Of a stretch of 64,000 nt of DNA, positions 23,322 to 36,000 are shown in pieces (position 1 is the first letter of the stretch; the number at the start of each line of letters is the position of its first letter). The stretch spans positions 434,001 to 498,000 of the forward strand of contig JBBMOL010000038.1 of the NCBI GenBank assembly GCA_037954665.1, given 5' to 3'. Both the position numbers and the translations under genes were made by a program. Under the pieces are notes generated by a model. That model searched no databases and was not told where the DNA came from. It worked only from the letters and a program-made list of their open reading frames with translations. Source of the DNA: Laguncularia racemosa. Its lineage: Eukaryota > Streptophyta > Magnoliopsida > Myrtales > Combretaceae.

Positions 23322-23639
23322 GCATGTCAGTCATGCGAATATTAATTATCCTAAAGGAATACATACATACTTGTAGTGATGAATATGTGATAATTTTTTG
23401 GTTTTCTTGTGAATGATTAGTTGGTTTAAAGAAAGGTTTAATTGTTTGATAGGTATTTATTATCAATATTTGATCATTGCACCAAGAATACTACTTACAA
23501 ATTGGTATTTCTACCTAAAAACTAGATATCAATGTTGTGTTAGGTATCTTATGATGGGCCCTACCATTATTTGAATTATTATTTACATGTGTTTAGTGTG
23601 TATGTGAATTTAATTTTGTTTTGCTCTTTGTTTAGTTAT

Positions 23640-24263
23640 TGGTTCTGTTGGAAATATCTCTACTAACATTAATTTGATTCCTATACTGAATGGCACTAAT
23701 TTTATGACATAGCAAGAAAATGTAATGATCATTCTTAGAGTTATAGACTTGGACTTAGCATTAAGGGAAGATCGTCCTTCCGCCATTACTGATAAGAGTA
23801 CCACTGATGAAAGGAGGGAGATAGAAAAGTGAGAGCAATCAAATCACATAAGTCTTATGGTCATGAAGCCCGCAATCCCAAAAGCATTTAGGGGCACCAT
23901 GTCCGATAATATTGAAATAGCTAAGGAATATCTTAAGAATTTTAAGAAAAGGTTTGCTAAGAATGAAAAGGCTGAAAATAGTACATTCTTGGCAAAAATT
24001 ATCTTAATGAGTTATAAAGGAAAAGGTAATATAAGAAAGTACATCATGGAGATGTCTTATATTGCTTTAAAACTCAAGGCACTAAAACTGGAACTATTTG
24101 AAGACTTATTAGTGCACTTGGTTTTAAGATCTCTTCTAACATAATTCAATTAGTTTAAGGATAGCTATAACTATTAAAAGGACACCAAATCCCTTAGCGA
24201 GCTCATATCACACTATGTCTAAGAAGAGGAGAGGTTAAACCATGAGAAGGTTAAAAGTGCTCC
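23640..24263 (+). pseudogene. Copia Gag remnant
   Basis: A continuous but stop-interrupted frame runs from about 23664: NLIPILNGTNF, then VIDLDLALREDRPS, then the open segment 23857-24144 with AIPKAFRGTMSDN and MEMSYIALKLKALK. This is the UBN2-type copia Gag, which forms the particle. Codons for W and Q in the family appear as stops here. The frame is cut at 24263 by the insertion of element A. The Gag tail and zinc knuckle resume at 29094. Confidence 0.9.
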
Positions 24264-25271
24264 TGATGGGAAAATTTCTAACACCGTCAATCTCTTCAGA
24301 ACCCAATTTGGATGATTAACCAAATTGCCCATATTTTACTTTATGTCTTTATATCTAATAAAATTTGGGAATAATCTTACAGGTACAATTATACTTCTCC
24401 ATGGGATGCCAAAATGTCCTACAACTTTAGTTGGACACAGAACATTTTTCAGGATAACAATCAAAGACCCGCTACGATTGTTCTCTATTCTGAGGCATTA
24501 GATCATGAAGACTTATGTTATTTTGTATATTGTAAATGTTTATTGAACTATTTTGGTTGTATTTTGGTTTTGGGACACTTTTATTTCTTTGTAACTTTCA
24601 TTTAGGGTTAGCCACCTTAAAAGTGGCAAACTTGTAATTTTGAGCACTTTTTAACCCTAAGAGTAGCAAGTATAAATACTTGCTTAAGAGAGGGTTTGGA
24701 GGCTAATCATTTTGCAAAATATACACTACAATTCACGTGTGAATTAGGGTTCATACCTTGGTTCCAAACTCTTATCAATTTCAATCCCAAGAGTTGAAAT
24801 TGTGGTGAGTGCAACATCTTGAAATTGTGAGTTATATCAATTTCATTTTGTTGTGATTTCTTTTCTTCTCTAGTGTGTCATATCTAGGGTTAAATTGAGA
24901 TATTTCTTGGTCAGAAATACATCTTATTGTCCACGAATTCTTGTGCTTATTTGAAGTATTTATCAATTCTATTCGAATCATCATTGAAGATTTCCCCTAG
25001 AAAACGTGTTCTTCACTATTTGAAAGGGATTATTTTTGTTACGGTTTGCTTTTGAAATTGAATTTTATTTGCGTGGATTACATGAAATTAGGGTGTTGTT
25101 AGAAGGTATTATGATTGTGGAATTATAATTATATCATTGGATGTTTGGATTTCATCATATCTTACTAGGGTTCACGTCATTTGCCCTTTAGTTGGAACTG
25201 GTTTGCCTTGACTTGAGTTTGGTTTTTCTTAAGTCTTTTGATTGTGCTTCTAAGTGGATTTAGGCACATCA
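24264..25271 (+). repeat. Element A 5' LTR, 1008 bp
   Basis: The same length as its partner and nearly the same sequence. It contains GTATAAATACTTGCTTAAG (about 24669), a good candidate for the TATA region of the element promoter, and ends GGCACATCA just before the primer site. Confidence 0.95.
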
Positions 25272-25277
25272 TCTTTT

Positions 25278-25289
25278 TGGTATCAGAGC
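25278..25289 (+). other. Element A primer-binding site
   Basis: TGGTATCAGAGC, an exact initiator tRNA-Met-type site, starts 6 bases after the 5' LTR. Confidence 0.9.
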
Positions 25290-26194
25290 TCTTGTTGAGA
25301 GAAGGGATTGGTTGTATTTTATTTTGTGGAATTGATCATCAATTAGGGTTAATCAAGTGAAAAACCGCAATTAGTGTTGTTGTTGTTGTTTTGAGATTGC
25401 GAAATTACCTCGGATTGGAATTTGATTTGCTGATTGTTGGAGTTGGTTTGGGAAGGTTATTACATCATTTTGTGGTCACTAATTTACGTGGAAGAGTAGA
25501 AGTACAAAGTGAAGTTTACTTTAGCAATTTTTTTGAACTTGCAAAACTTACCAATTCTTACCGTGAATAGCTTGTGGCGTGAGGAGGTTGTGTTGTTTGT
25601 TGTCTTTGATTTCCATTGTGTAATTCTGAATTGGTGGAGTACAATTTGCAGATTACATTAAGTTTGATTAGTAAGGAATTATTTGAATTCAAAACATATG
25701 TAATTAAGTTGTGGGAGTTAATGATTGCTATTTGAATTTGAATTCATTGTTACCAATTGAGGAAGGCTTGCAATAAGTGAAGTTGTTTGAATTTCAAATT
25801 GAAAGTTGCTGCCTATAGTGGGATTAGGAATTCATTTGTGGAAAGTCACTTATTAGTCCTTTGCTATCATTATTTGCCGTGGAAGTTGAAGCCTACTTGT
25901 AATCAATATTCATCTTGTTGTTGCCGTGGAAGTAACACATCATTATTGTTGTTGTTGCTTGTGTGTTGCCGTGGAGTGACTTGTGGAAATTAAATTTTTT
26001 GCATCGTGTAATTGTGGCGTGTTGTGGAGAAGAGTATTACACGTGAGTTGCAATTATATAATTGTAACATTAAGTGGGTTTGTTTGTTTTTCTTTTGTAG
26101 TTGCTATTGTGTGGAGTTTAGGGAAGCATAGTAGTGGAAGTGTGTACCCTTGAATCAAATTGTTTTGAGGAACAACATACAAGAATCTACAAAT
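25290..26194 (+). other. Element A leader
   Basis: Untranslated leader of about 0.9 kb between the primer site and the Gag start. It is rich in TTG, GTTG and GAAGTTG words. The small ORF at 25787-25993 has no family similarity and is not called. Confidence 0.6.
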
Positions 26195-27290
26195 ATGTCT
26201 AATGACAGTGTGAATGGGGGATTGGGTGAAGAAGCCAATAGCCAGGTTGGTGGAGGTCATGGTCGTAATGTGGCAGGCAGGAGAACTTTGGAGGAACAAC
26301 TTCAAGAGCTTACTACTATAGTTGCTACACTGGCAACTAGAGTTGATAGGATGACTTTGCCACAACCACCAGTGGTAAACCAACCAGCACCACCTCGAGT
26401 AGCTCCACAAAACCCTCATCGAAACATAGTAGTGGGAGAAGGGAATTTAAATAGAAGGATGGGTGAGGAGCATCTTCCAAACAGGGAAGAAAGGGATGAC
26501 AATTTTGGGGTAAACCTAAATCAGAATAAGGATTTCAGGCCACCTCGGGGTTTGGAGTATGTGAAACTACAGATGCCATCCTATGATGGTAAGGGATCAG
26601 CAGATGAATACTTAGACTAGGAGGATAAGGTCGAAGGTCTCTTCGAATGTTATGAGATCGACAACAGTACCGGGGTCAAATTGGTTGCTGTTGAATTTGT
26701 AGGGTATGCTGCACTTTGGTGGAAGAATCTGATCATCAACAGGCGTCGGGATGGAGAGGCTGAGGTTCAGACCTGGAGGGACATGAAGCGGTTGCTAAGG
26801 AAAAGGTTCATTCCTGAGCACTACAAACAAGAGTTGTTTATGCGACTGCAAACCTTGAGGCAGGGGGGCAAAACAATGGATGATTATGTGCAGGAATTTG
26901 AGACCCTTATGATTAGATGTAGGTCTGTTGAGCCTCCAGAACAAACTATAGCACGATTTATCTCAGGTCTAAAATATGAGATAGCGTGTATTGTTGACCT
27001 GCAACGCTATACCACACTTGATGAGGTTATTCAGTTGGCCTTAAAAGTAGAGAGACAGAGGAGGTCCAACTTCTTTAGGGCTCCAAGCAGTAGGCCCAAC
27101 ACTATTAATAGACCCATCTCAATTGACAGTCGATTAGGGGGAAAAAAGGCGGTAGGTGAGGGAGTCAAGGCAGTAGACACTACTACCCCAACCATTATAA
27201 GAGAAAACTTACCCACTGGGAAGGGTAAAGAGGTCATGGCCCCAGAAACGAGGCAAACTGTTCCTGGATCTACTAGTGGGAAAGCGCGCC
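26195..27290 (+). pseudogene. Element A Gag
   Basis: Starts at ATG 26195 (MSNDSVNGGLGEEANSQVGG), chosen because two relatives start the same way. Early residues hold a short heptad-like region (LEEQLQELTTIVATLATRVD), probably a coiled coil. The Gag core follows: YAALWWKN, then TWRDMKRLLRKRFIPEHYK, QGGKTMDDYVQEF and ARFISGLKYEIACIV. Only two lesions are clear: a TAG at 26618-26620 where relatives have Trp (YLDWED), and a one-base frame change at about 27285-27295, just before the zinc knuckle. It is the best preserved Gag in the window. Confidence 0.93.
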
Positions 27291-27297
27291 GATAAAA

Positions 27298-27339
27298 TGT
27301 TTTAAATGCATGAGATTTGGGCATATGGCTGCACAGTGT
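27298..27339 (+). pseudogene. Element A Gag zinc knuckle
   Basis: CFKCMRFGHMAAQC, an intact C-x2-C-x4-H-x4-C knuckle. It lies in a different frame from the upstream Gag because of the frame change at about 27285-27295. Confidence 0.9.
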
Positions 27340-28085
27340 CCAAATAAGAGGGTGATGATTGTTATGGAAGACATTGGAGAGGATACTGAGGATGACCATG
27401 ATCAGATTGAGCCTATAGATCTACCAACAGCACTGTAGGAATATTATGATGATCAAAATGCAAATGCGCCTGAGGAGCATACAGGAGGGAAATATCTACC
27501 CCTTAATGTGTTACGCAGGGTTTTATCCACATCTCCTAATACCAGTGATATTCAGAGGGAGAACATATTTCATACCTCTTGTAGAATTAGAGGTAACCTT
27601 TATGTACTCATCATCGATAGTGGTAGTTGCACGAATGTTATATCTGTTGCACTGGTAGACAAATTACAACTGTTTACTATACCACATTCTAGTCCTTATC
27701 ACTTACATTGGTTGGATAATAGAGGTAGCATGCATGTTACCCTTAGGGCAAAGGTTCCTGTGAGTGTCGGGTAGAACTATCATGATGAGATACTTTGTGA
27801 TATAGTTCCTATGCATGCATTTCATTTGCTATTGGGTCGGCCTTGGTTGTATGATCGACGGGTGATACATGATGGGTTTGAAAATACCTATATGTTCAGC
27901 ATGGGCGAGTCACGCATAGTTCTATTACCGATGACTCCATCTGAGGTCCAGGGTTTTCAGAAACAGATCAGGAATCCATCCACTACCATGGTTAGCCAGG
28001 AGAGTAGGACAACAGAAATCCTAGGGTTCAGTTCCACAACTGATCCTCTAGATTTGAGGGCAAATCTTTCAGAAGCCCGAGGAGA
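27340..28085 (+). pseudogene. Element A aspartic protease joined to an integrase tail
   Basis: After the knuckle comes an acidic linker, then the protease with LIIDSGSCTNV (catalytic Asp codon at 27616-27618, D-S-G intact) and the C-terminal half MHAFHLLLGRPWLYDRRVIHDG (about 27811-27876). One stop (TAG at about 27772) interrupts it. After QKQIRNPSTTMV the frame leaves the protease and enters DPLDLRANLSEARGDD (about 28040-28088), the integrase tail. Compared with the 38-kb relative, about 2.7 kb encoding RT, RNase H and IN is missing. Confidence 0.88.
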
Positions 28086-29093
28086 TGATGGGAAAATTTC
28101 TAACACCGTCAACCTCTTTAGAACCCAATTTGGATGATTAACCAAATTGCCCATATTTTACTTTATGTCTTTATATCTAATAAAATTTGGGAATAATCTT
28201 ACAGGTACAATTATACTTCTCCATGGGATGCCAAAATGTCCTACAACTTCAATTGGACACAGAACATTTTTCAGGATAACAATCAAAGACCCGCTGCGAT
28301 TGTTCTCTATTCTGAGGCATTAGATCATGAAGACTTATGTTATTTTGTATCTTGTAAATGTTTATTGAACTATTTTGGTTGTATTTTTTTTTTGGGACAC
28401 TTTTATTTCTTTGTAACTTTCATTTAGGGTTAACCACCTTAAAAGTGGCAAACTTGTAATTTTGAGCACTTTTTAACCCTAGGAGTAGCAAGTATAAATA
28501 CTTGCTTAAGAGAGGGTTTGGAGGCTAATCATTTTGCAGAATATACACTACAATTCATGTTTGAATTAGGGTTCATACCTTGGTTCCAAACTTTTATCAA
28601 TTTCAATCCCAAGAGTTAAAATTGTGGCGAGTGCAACATCTTGAAATTGTGAGTTATATCAATTTCATTTTGTTGTGATTTCTTTTCTTCTCTAGTGTGT
28701 CATATCTAGGATTGAATTGAGATATTTCTTGGTCAGAAATACATCTTATTTTTCACGAATTCTTGTGCTTATTTGAAGTATTTATCAATTCTATTCAGAT
28801 CATCATTGAAGATTTCCCCTAGAAAACGTGTTCTTCACTATTTGAAAGGGATTATTTTTGTTACGGTTTTCTTTTGAAATTGAAGTTTATTTGCATGGAT
28901 TACATGAAACTAGGGTGTTGTTAGAAGGTATTATGATTGTGGAATTATAATTATATGATTGGATGTTTGGATTTCATCATATCTTACTAGGGTTCACGTC
29001 ATTTGCCCTTTGGTTGGAACCGGTTTGCCTTGACTTGAGTTTGGTTTTTCTTAAGTCTTTTGATTGTGCTTCTAAGTGGATTTAAGCACATCA
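28086..29093 (+). repeat. Element A 3' LTR, 1008 bp
   Basis: Second copy of 24264-25271, preceded by the polypurine word CGAGGAGA. The last codons of the integrase tail run into the LTR start. Confidence 0.95.
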
Positions 29094-30520
29094 ACTCCCT
29101 TAGCTAGTACATCTAAAGAGGAAAGGTTTAAGAAAAGAAAGAAGGGTGAGAAGGCTACGGTACAAAAACTACAAAAAGAAATAATACAAGGAGCAAGTTG
29201 AGGATAATTGTTTCTTTTATGGTGCTAAAGGGCATAAGAAGAAGTAATGTACTAACTATCATGCTTAGCGTGCAAAGAAAGGAATGCTTCTCAATTTTGT
29301 TTGTTCTGAGATTAATTTAACTTTTGTATTTAGGCACATGTGGTGGATAGATGTGAATTCAACAATTAACGTTAGTGTGTCCATGCGGGGTTACCCAGGT
29401 TGTTGAAAGCTTAATGATAGTGAAAGATATATCTACATTGGTGATGGCAAGTCAACTAAGGTCAAAGCAATAGGGAATTTTAAATTATTATTGTAGATCG
29501 GTTATTATTTAGGTTTGAATGACACTTTTATTTTACTATCTTTTAGATGGAATTTAGTTTCTATTGTCACATTAGGCAAATTTTATTATACTTTTTCATT
29601 TAATAATAGAAACTTCAGTCTATTTCATGATTCCAAATTAGTTGATACTAATTCATTATTTTATAGTGATAATTTGTATTTACTTGATACAATTGCTTCT
29701 TATAATGAATCATAGCACGTTAATACTCAAAATCTAAAGCACAAATTAATCGATCAGAATTTAGCTTCATTATGGTGCAAGAAATTAGGTCACATCTCCA
29801 AAAGGAGAATGGAAAGACTTATGTTTGATGGTATTCTCGATCCCCTAGATTTTACAAACTTTGATATATGTATTAACTGTATAAAAGCGAAACAAATAAA
29901 TGTTAGGAGATTGGGTAACAATAAGGCTATAAAAGTCTTAAAACTAGTTCATATAGATATTTGTGAATCATTCTCTATAGCTTCTTGGAATAGTCTATAG
30001 TACTTTATAACATTTATAGATGAATTCTTATGACATGGCTACATTGTATCTCATTTATGAGAAATTCCAGTCATTGGATGTGTTTAAGAATTATAAAGCT
30101 AAACTAGAAAATTAGCTTGGCAAAAAGAGTAAAAGTATCTGGTTTAACTATGGTGGTGAGTACTACAGTAGATATAATGGATTAGGTGAACAACATTCAA
30201 GACATTTACTAAATTCCTAGAGGAATGCGGTATCATCCCACAACATACCATGCTAATTTTGCCTACATGAATGATGTTGCTAAAAGACAAAACATAACGC
30301 TTAAAGATATGGTAAGGAGTATGATTAGTCATTCCACCTTACTAAAATCACTTTAGGGAGAGGTATTGAAAATTGTAGAGTACTTATTCAATAGAGTACC
30401 AACTAAGACAACTAAAAAAACCGCTTATAAGCTTTGAATAGGTAAAAGACTTAGTTTAAAGCATTTACATATTTAGGGATGTCTGGTTGAGGCTAGGCTT
30501 TATAGGCTAAATGAAAGGAA
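29094..30520 (+). pseudogene. Copia zinc knuckle, GAG-pre-integrase and integrase remnants
   Basis: Directly after element A the copia resumes with Lys-rich Gag tail codons and a damaged knuckle (CFFYGAKGHKKK, then a stop and C, about 29203-29255). A protease-like stretch follows. The open segment 29515-29715 is the protease/pre-integrase linker. The segment 29809-30000 matches GAG-pre-integrase (ICINCIKAKQ is the C-x2-C of the zinc region) and runs into VHIDICESF, the start of the integrase core. Later integrase sequence is heavily stopped. Confidence 0.8.
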
Positions 30521-30979
30521 ACCAGATTCAAGGATTGCTAATTGCAACTTTATTGGGTACTTTGAAAGATCAAGGGTTACAAGTTTTATGATCCTACAAC
30601 TAAGGGAATTTTCGAGACGATAAATGCTTAGTTCAGTAAAAATGTTGATTTTGTGGAGGGAGATAAGCTTAAGGACTTTATCTTTGAAGAGGAATATGTT
30701 AACATTCCTCTAATTACCATTGACAATGTTTAGGATTAGATTGAAATATTCGACACTATTCAAGAAGTAAATCCAGATCAAGATAATGTAATTGAATCTC
30801 CCGTTCAAATTCAAGGAGTTATTCTAGAACAACAAACTTTACAACCTCAAAAATTAATGCCATTAAGTAGATCCATTAGAGAAAGGACAAATGAAATATT
30901 AGATGATTATGTTATATTTCTTCAAGAACATGTGAATGGCATGGGAATGATGGAAGATGATCTAATTAACTTCTGTCAA

Positions 30980-32420
30980 GCTATGAAAATTTTAATTTTC
31001 AAAAGTGGATAGGTGCCATATATGAAGAGATGAAGTCCATGAAGGATAATGATGTATAGAACCTTATTCCATTACCTAAAAATGCTAAGCCCATTGGTTG
31101 CAAATAGATTTTTAAAATGAAAAGGGATTTACAAGACAAAATAGAAAGGTACAAGAGACGTCTTGTCACTAAAAGTTTTACACAAAAAGAGGGCAATAAG
31201 CATCGATTATAAAGAGATGTTCTCTTCGGTTTCATTGAAAGATAGTTTAAGGATTATAATGTCACCCATAGCTCATTTAACCTTGAGTTACATCAAATGG
31301 AGGTAAAGACAACATTTTTTAATGGTGACATTGATGATACAATCTATATGGTGTAGTTAGAAAACTTTGTTTCAAGAGATTCAAAGCAAATGGTATGCAA
31401 ATTAAAGAAATCCTTCTATGGACTTAAGCAGGTGTCTCACTAATGGCATCACAAATTTCATCAAATTATTGTCTCCTTCCACTTTGAGATGAATGTTGTT
31501 GACGGCTACATATGCCATAAGTTTAGTGAGAGTAAGTTTATCTTCTTGGTTTTGTATATTGTATGTTGCTTGCTACAAATGATATCGGTTTGTTGCATGA
31601 AACCAAGAGATTTCTATCAAAAGGTTTGGCATGCTGAATTTATAAATTAAGTGAAACTCCTATTGCTAAAGGTAATAAATTTAGTCTCAATCAATGTCGT
31701 AAGAATGACCTTGAAAGTAAATAAATGGAAAAGGTCCCTTACGCTTCAGCTATAGGAAGTCTTATATACGCTTAAGTGTGTGTGTGTCTAGATATTGTGT
31801 GTATTGTTGGGATACTAAGGAGATATTTGAGTAATCTATAGATGAATTACTAGAAAGTAGCCAAGTGAGTCATATGGTATTTATAGAGAATAAAGGATTA
31901 CATACTCATATATAGGAAATTAAGTCGGATGGAGATTATTGTTTTTTATATATATATATAATTTAGATTTCATTAGATGCTAAGATAGTTAGAGATTCAC
32001 TTTAGGTTACATCTGTTTGCTTACTAGAGGAGTTGTTTCTTAGAAGAGTGCTAAGTAGACACTCATAGCTTCTTCTACTATGGCAACAAAGTTCATTACA
32101 TGTTATAAGCCATCTAATAATGGAATATGGCTACAAAACTTTGTCTCTAGGTTATGCATTATGGACAATGTGGAAAGGCCATTAATGATATATTGTGACA
32201 ATAAGTTAGCAGTGTTGTATTCTAACAACAACAGTAATTTGACAAAGTCAAAACATATAGACATCAAGTTCCTTATTGTGAAAGAAAGAGTTTAGATTGG
32301 ATAGGCATCTATAGAGCATATTGGAATAAACTCTGTGGTTGTAGAGCAACTTACTAAGGGACGACTACCTAAGGTCTTTCATGAGCATGTTGCTCATATG
32401 GGTGTTATGTATGTTTAAGA
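30980..32420 (+). pseudogene. Copia reverse transcriptase and RNase H remnants
   Basis: RT (RVT_2 type) signs in order: WIGAIYEEMKSMKDNDV, PIGCK, MEVKTTFFNGDID (the AFLNG-L motif region) and KKSFYGLKQ. At about 31551-31575 the catalytic Y-V-D-D site is destroyed: LVLYI is followed by a small deletion that shifts the frame before the ATNDIGLLHETKRF region. RNase H is best kept at 32080-32295, with IYCDNKLAVLYSNN and KSKHIDIKF, the two expected motifs. The element cannot encode active enzyme. Confidence 0.88.
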
Positions 32421-32895
32421 TATATAGTTTTAGTAGGAGTTTGTACTTTTTTTTTTTCAGTGCTTACCAGATTAAACACATTATTTGTCATTTTGAATAT
32501 AGATTATAGTATAGTTATGGTTAAGGTTAATTTCAATTATAAAGTTTTTTTTTTTTAGTCATGGATATTTCAGTTGATTTATTTCTGAACTCATAAAATT
32601 AATCTTACTGAGATATAATATTGGACTGATTGGAAAAAGGCATGTTAGATCACATTACATGTATTTTTCGTGCTATACATTCATGCTTGATCCATGTCAT
32701 TTGATTAAGTCAATGTATGTGATTATTGATAAGGTTAGTTATGACATATGTAGCGAAACCTGTTTTAGTCCTATGTTGATATGACTAATGGACTAGATTG
32801 CTTAGGAATGTGTTCAGTAATGATAATAAGATTTTAAGTACTTATAAAGTTTGTATACAATTATAAAGGTTATACATATAGCCTAAGTGAGAGAT

Positions 32896-33026
32896 TGTTA
32901 GGTTTATTTTAATAATAAACCATATGGGCTTATATGTGTTAATAATAATAATTGTAAAATAGGACTATTATATTATATAAAGTTCAAATAAAGTGATCTA
33001 ATGGGGTTATGGACTTTGATGCATCA
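32896..33026 (+). repeat. Copia 3' LTR, about 131 bp
   Basis: Begins TGTTAGG and ends GATGCATCA, with canonical TG...CA ends. It is preceded by the purine-rich GTGAGAGAT. It pairs with 18578-18714. Confidence 0.8.
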
Positions 33027-36000
33027 AATTAAATATGGGCTAATATGTGTAGAGATTGAAAATATTGTTTTTAGTTTTATGATGAACTAAATAGGAAATA
33101 ATAAAAGGTTAACAAGCAATTAATCTAGATATGTGATTGACTTGGAAGACCAACCACTAATTTTGGTTTTTGTGTATTCACAGTTATGGATTCAAGTATG
33201 CTTTTACTTAATTTAGTTTTGTGTTTATGCCCTAATTTTGCACATGTGTTGTTGTTGGTGCATTTGGTTTATGGGAATTAAGATTAATTAATCATAAAAA
33301 TCACTTCATAGTTTAGTAAAAATCAAATTGAATGTAATATTAAGGTTTTTTTTTTAGGTTAGTTACGTAATGTTGTGGATTAACTCATAGAACAATAATA
33401 TTATAAATTTTTGTTTAAATTAAACACATAGTACTTGAAATCTAAATTAATAGTTAGATTCTTAAACTACTATATTTTTATTGAACTTATTCATGCATTT
33501 AGCATGTAAATAGAAACATAATTTGTAAGCATTATTATAGTTTTTAGTATAATTTTTGTTATAAGCATTAATCAAGTTAAAGAAGATACTGGAGACATAT
33601 TTTTCAATTAAAGACTCATAGTTACAATATATTTATTTGAATATTTAATTAATGGATAAACGAGTTTAGCACATATATGAAATATGTTTATTAAATGGAA
33701 TAGTTACGGCTTGCAAAATAAGCACACGTGAACTATTGGGTATTGAAAGTATTTTTGACATGTGTATTTTGACGCTCAAGTTAGATAGTGAAGTGGCAAT
33801 AAGGGAAATCAAGTAATGCAAGGGTTTTCTCATCCTTTACCTAGTTAGAGCGATATCTTATTTATAGTGTTAGAGAGAAGTGGTATTGATTGCAAGTAAT
33901 TTTTTTTTTTATCAAAATATTCAATTTATTTTAAGAAAGATTCAATAGAATATATTATAAGGAAATTAGATTTACATTCCATATTTATACTATTACTCCT
34001 TAGAGATGTAGCAAATAGGCTTGTTTGAAGTGGGCCTAGGATCCAAGGCCAAAATATCGTATAATAGATCCTATTTATAGAATTGTGAGGGTGTCCCGTA
34101 TTAGAATGGCTTTGAGTTTAGTCTCCATTAAATATTATGTTTGTCTTTCTTTTCATGTTATCTTGGTTTAGTTTTCTATTTACATAAATTAATGTTATTT
34201 TATTTTAGGATGTTCATTATTAGAATATTTCAAGTACTTTGTCATAAATGAACTTTATTAATTCTATTTATAGTAATTCATTATAAACCATATTAAATTC
34301 TTTTATTTCATTAAACTTTACAATTCTAAGGTATTTCATTCCTCAATCGATTCTTTCAGTTTGTTAAAATGATTAAAAGTAATTGACTTTGGTTTTATTT
34401 AGAGAATAAAAAACCGATCCAAACCGAAGCATATCCACCCTAACAATCATTGTGATACGGATGATTGATTGGAGGCCATGAACTACCTATGGTTGGATTG
34501 AATGTAATTTAAGAGCTTCATTTAAAAAACATATATCAATCTGATACATGATGCGGTTTTATATAGATAGTGTAGCTCTTCATATGCTAGACAATCAATG
34601 AAAATAATATAAGAACTAGATTATGTTTACTTAAGATGCATAATCAATAATGGGCACATCTTAATTTTCTTTTTTAGGCTTTGTTAACGGGATCAATCCC
34701 TACATCCTCAATATTTCAACATTTCCCTTTGGCTGTGTTCCTATCATCTTATCAGTCATAATAAGCCATAAGAAATAAGGCGACGGCTGGGCCGAAGAGG
34801 CCGATATGGGCCTTGTGACTCCATCCAAATAAGCCATTGGCTTTATTTGAGCTGCTAGAAGCCCATGGAAATTCACTATCACTTCGAGTTGGAGTTGCTG
34901 CTGGCCATTTTGCAAATATACTTCCTTTAACCAGTTCTTTACCATGATGGCACAGACCGTATTGGATAAGTAGTCAATATCAATCATTGTTTCAAACGGT
35001 GCTGTGGTTTTGGTTAGACAGACCATGTGAAACATTAGTGCTCATCAATGATATATGCAAAATTAAGATACATTTAAAAAAAAAAAAAATAGAATCTACG
35101 TTAAACAAAGAGAACTTGATATGTACTGAAGTCTGTGAAGATATATAATCTGAAACGCAATATTAATGAACTGCCCTTAATACAATACCAGTGAAGGGGT
35201 AATTAAAATGTTATTTATTTTATTGCTATAAACTTTTAAAAGTCATGAAAAAAAAGAAGAAGATCAAAACAGCTTCTTAATTACAACATAACAGGATCAA
35301 ATAACGTGAACACCCACAAAATTATTTATTAAATAATCATACATTAGACATATGTACGAAATAATAAATGAGCTCCAGTTCAGGATGGCAATGATGTAAT
35401 TTTAGAAAATTTTGAAGGTTAATTTATTAATTTATTGTTCTCATCCTTTTACCAGAGACGTAGAAGATTGCAAATAGGAAAATAACATATGCCCTTCAAC
35501 AAATAACAACTGCTCCTTTGACCGTTAAAACTGAAAAGAACGTAGCGATATACATAATAATTATTAATTAGACACGTACACGCACACTCCGGTAAATCTT
35601 AACCTTTGATGGAGAAACCCTAGCACGGTGATACCTAAAGTGACGTTGAACCATTTCAATTGTCGATTAGATGCTTTTTGGATATAACGTATGAACAAGG
35701 AAATATACTTACTACCCTAGCTGGCGATAGGGTCACCGGCCGGTGGAATTTATCATATATCGTCAATTCAATCATCTTCTTATGATTCCAAATCCAAATT
35801 CTCGTATGGCTAAAAGGTCAGTTATAAAAACTTAGGAATAAAGACACATAAAATGTCTTTATTTTTAATTTTAGGTAATTTAACACTTATTTAGTTAAAA
35901 AAAAGTAAAAAGAGTAATTTAATACTTAAAATTTTATATATTTTTTAAATTTAGTATTTATACTTTTAAAATAATAACGACGTAATATCTTTGTTAAGTA

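Larger units (their letters stand above)
24264..29093 (+). mobile_element. Pol-deleted Ty3/gypsy element (element A) nested in copia
   Basis: Direct LTRs of 1008 bp each (24264-25271 and 28086-29093) start TGATGGG and end CACATCA. The flanks GCTCC (24259-24263) and ACTCC (29094-29098) are a 5-bp target duplication with one mismatch. Inside lie the primer site, Gag, zinc knuckle and protease. The protease C-terminus is then followed by the integrase tail DLRANLSEARGDD and the 3' LTR, so RT, RNase H and most of integrase are deleted. The two LTRs look almost identical by eye, so this is probably the youngest insertion in the copia. Confidence 0.94.
18578..33026 (+). mobile_element. Decayed Ty1/copia retrotransposon carrying two nested gypsy insertions
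   Basis: It has short direct terminal repeats (18578-18714 and 32896-33026), an initiator-Met-type primer site just after the first, and copia-order remnants between them: Gag (23640-24263), zinc knuckle, GAG-pre-integrase and integrase (29094-30520), then RT and RNase H (30980-32420). Removing the nested elements at 19651-23321 and 24264-29093, with one copy of each target duplication, leaves about 5.9 kb, a normal copia size. All domains have stops or frameshifts. I find no matching 5-bp target duplication outside the LTRs. The short LTRs resemble those of small-LTR copia lineages; the lineage is not certain. Confidence 0.85.
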
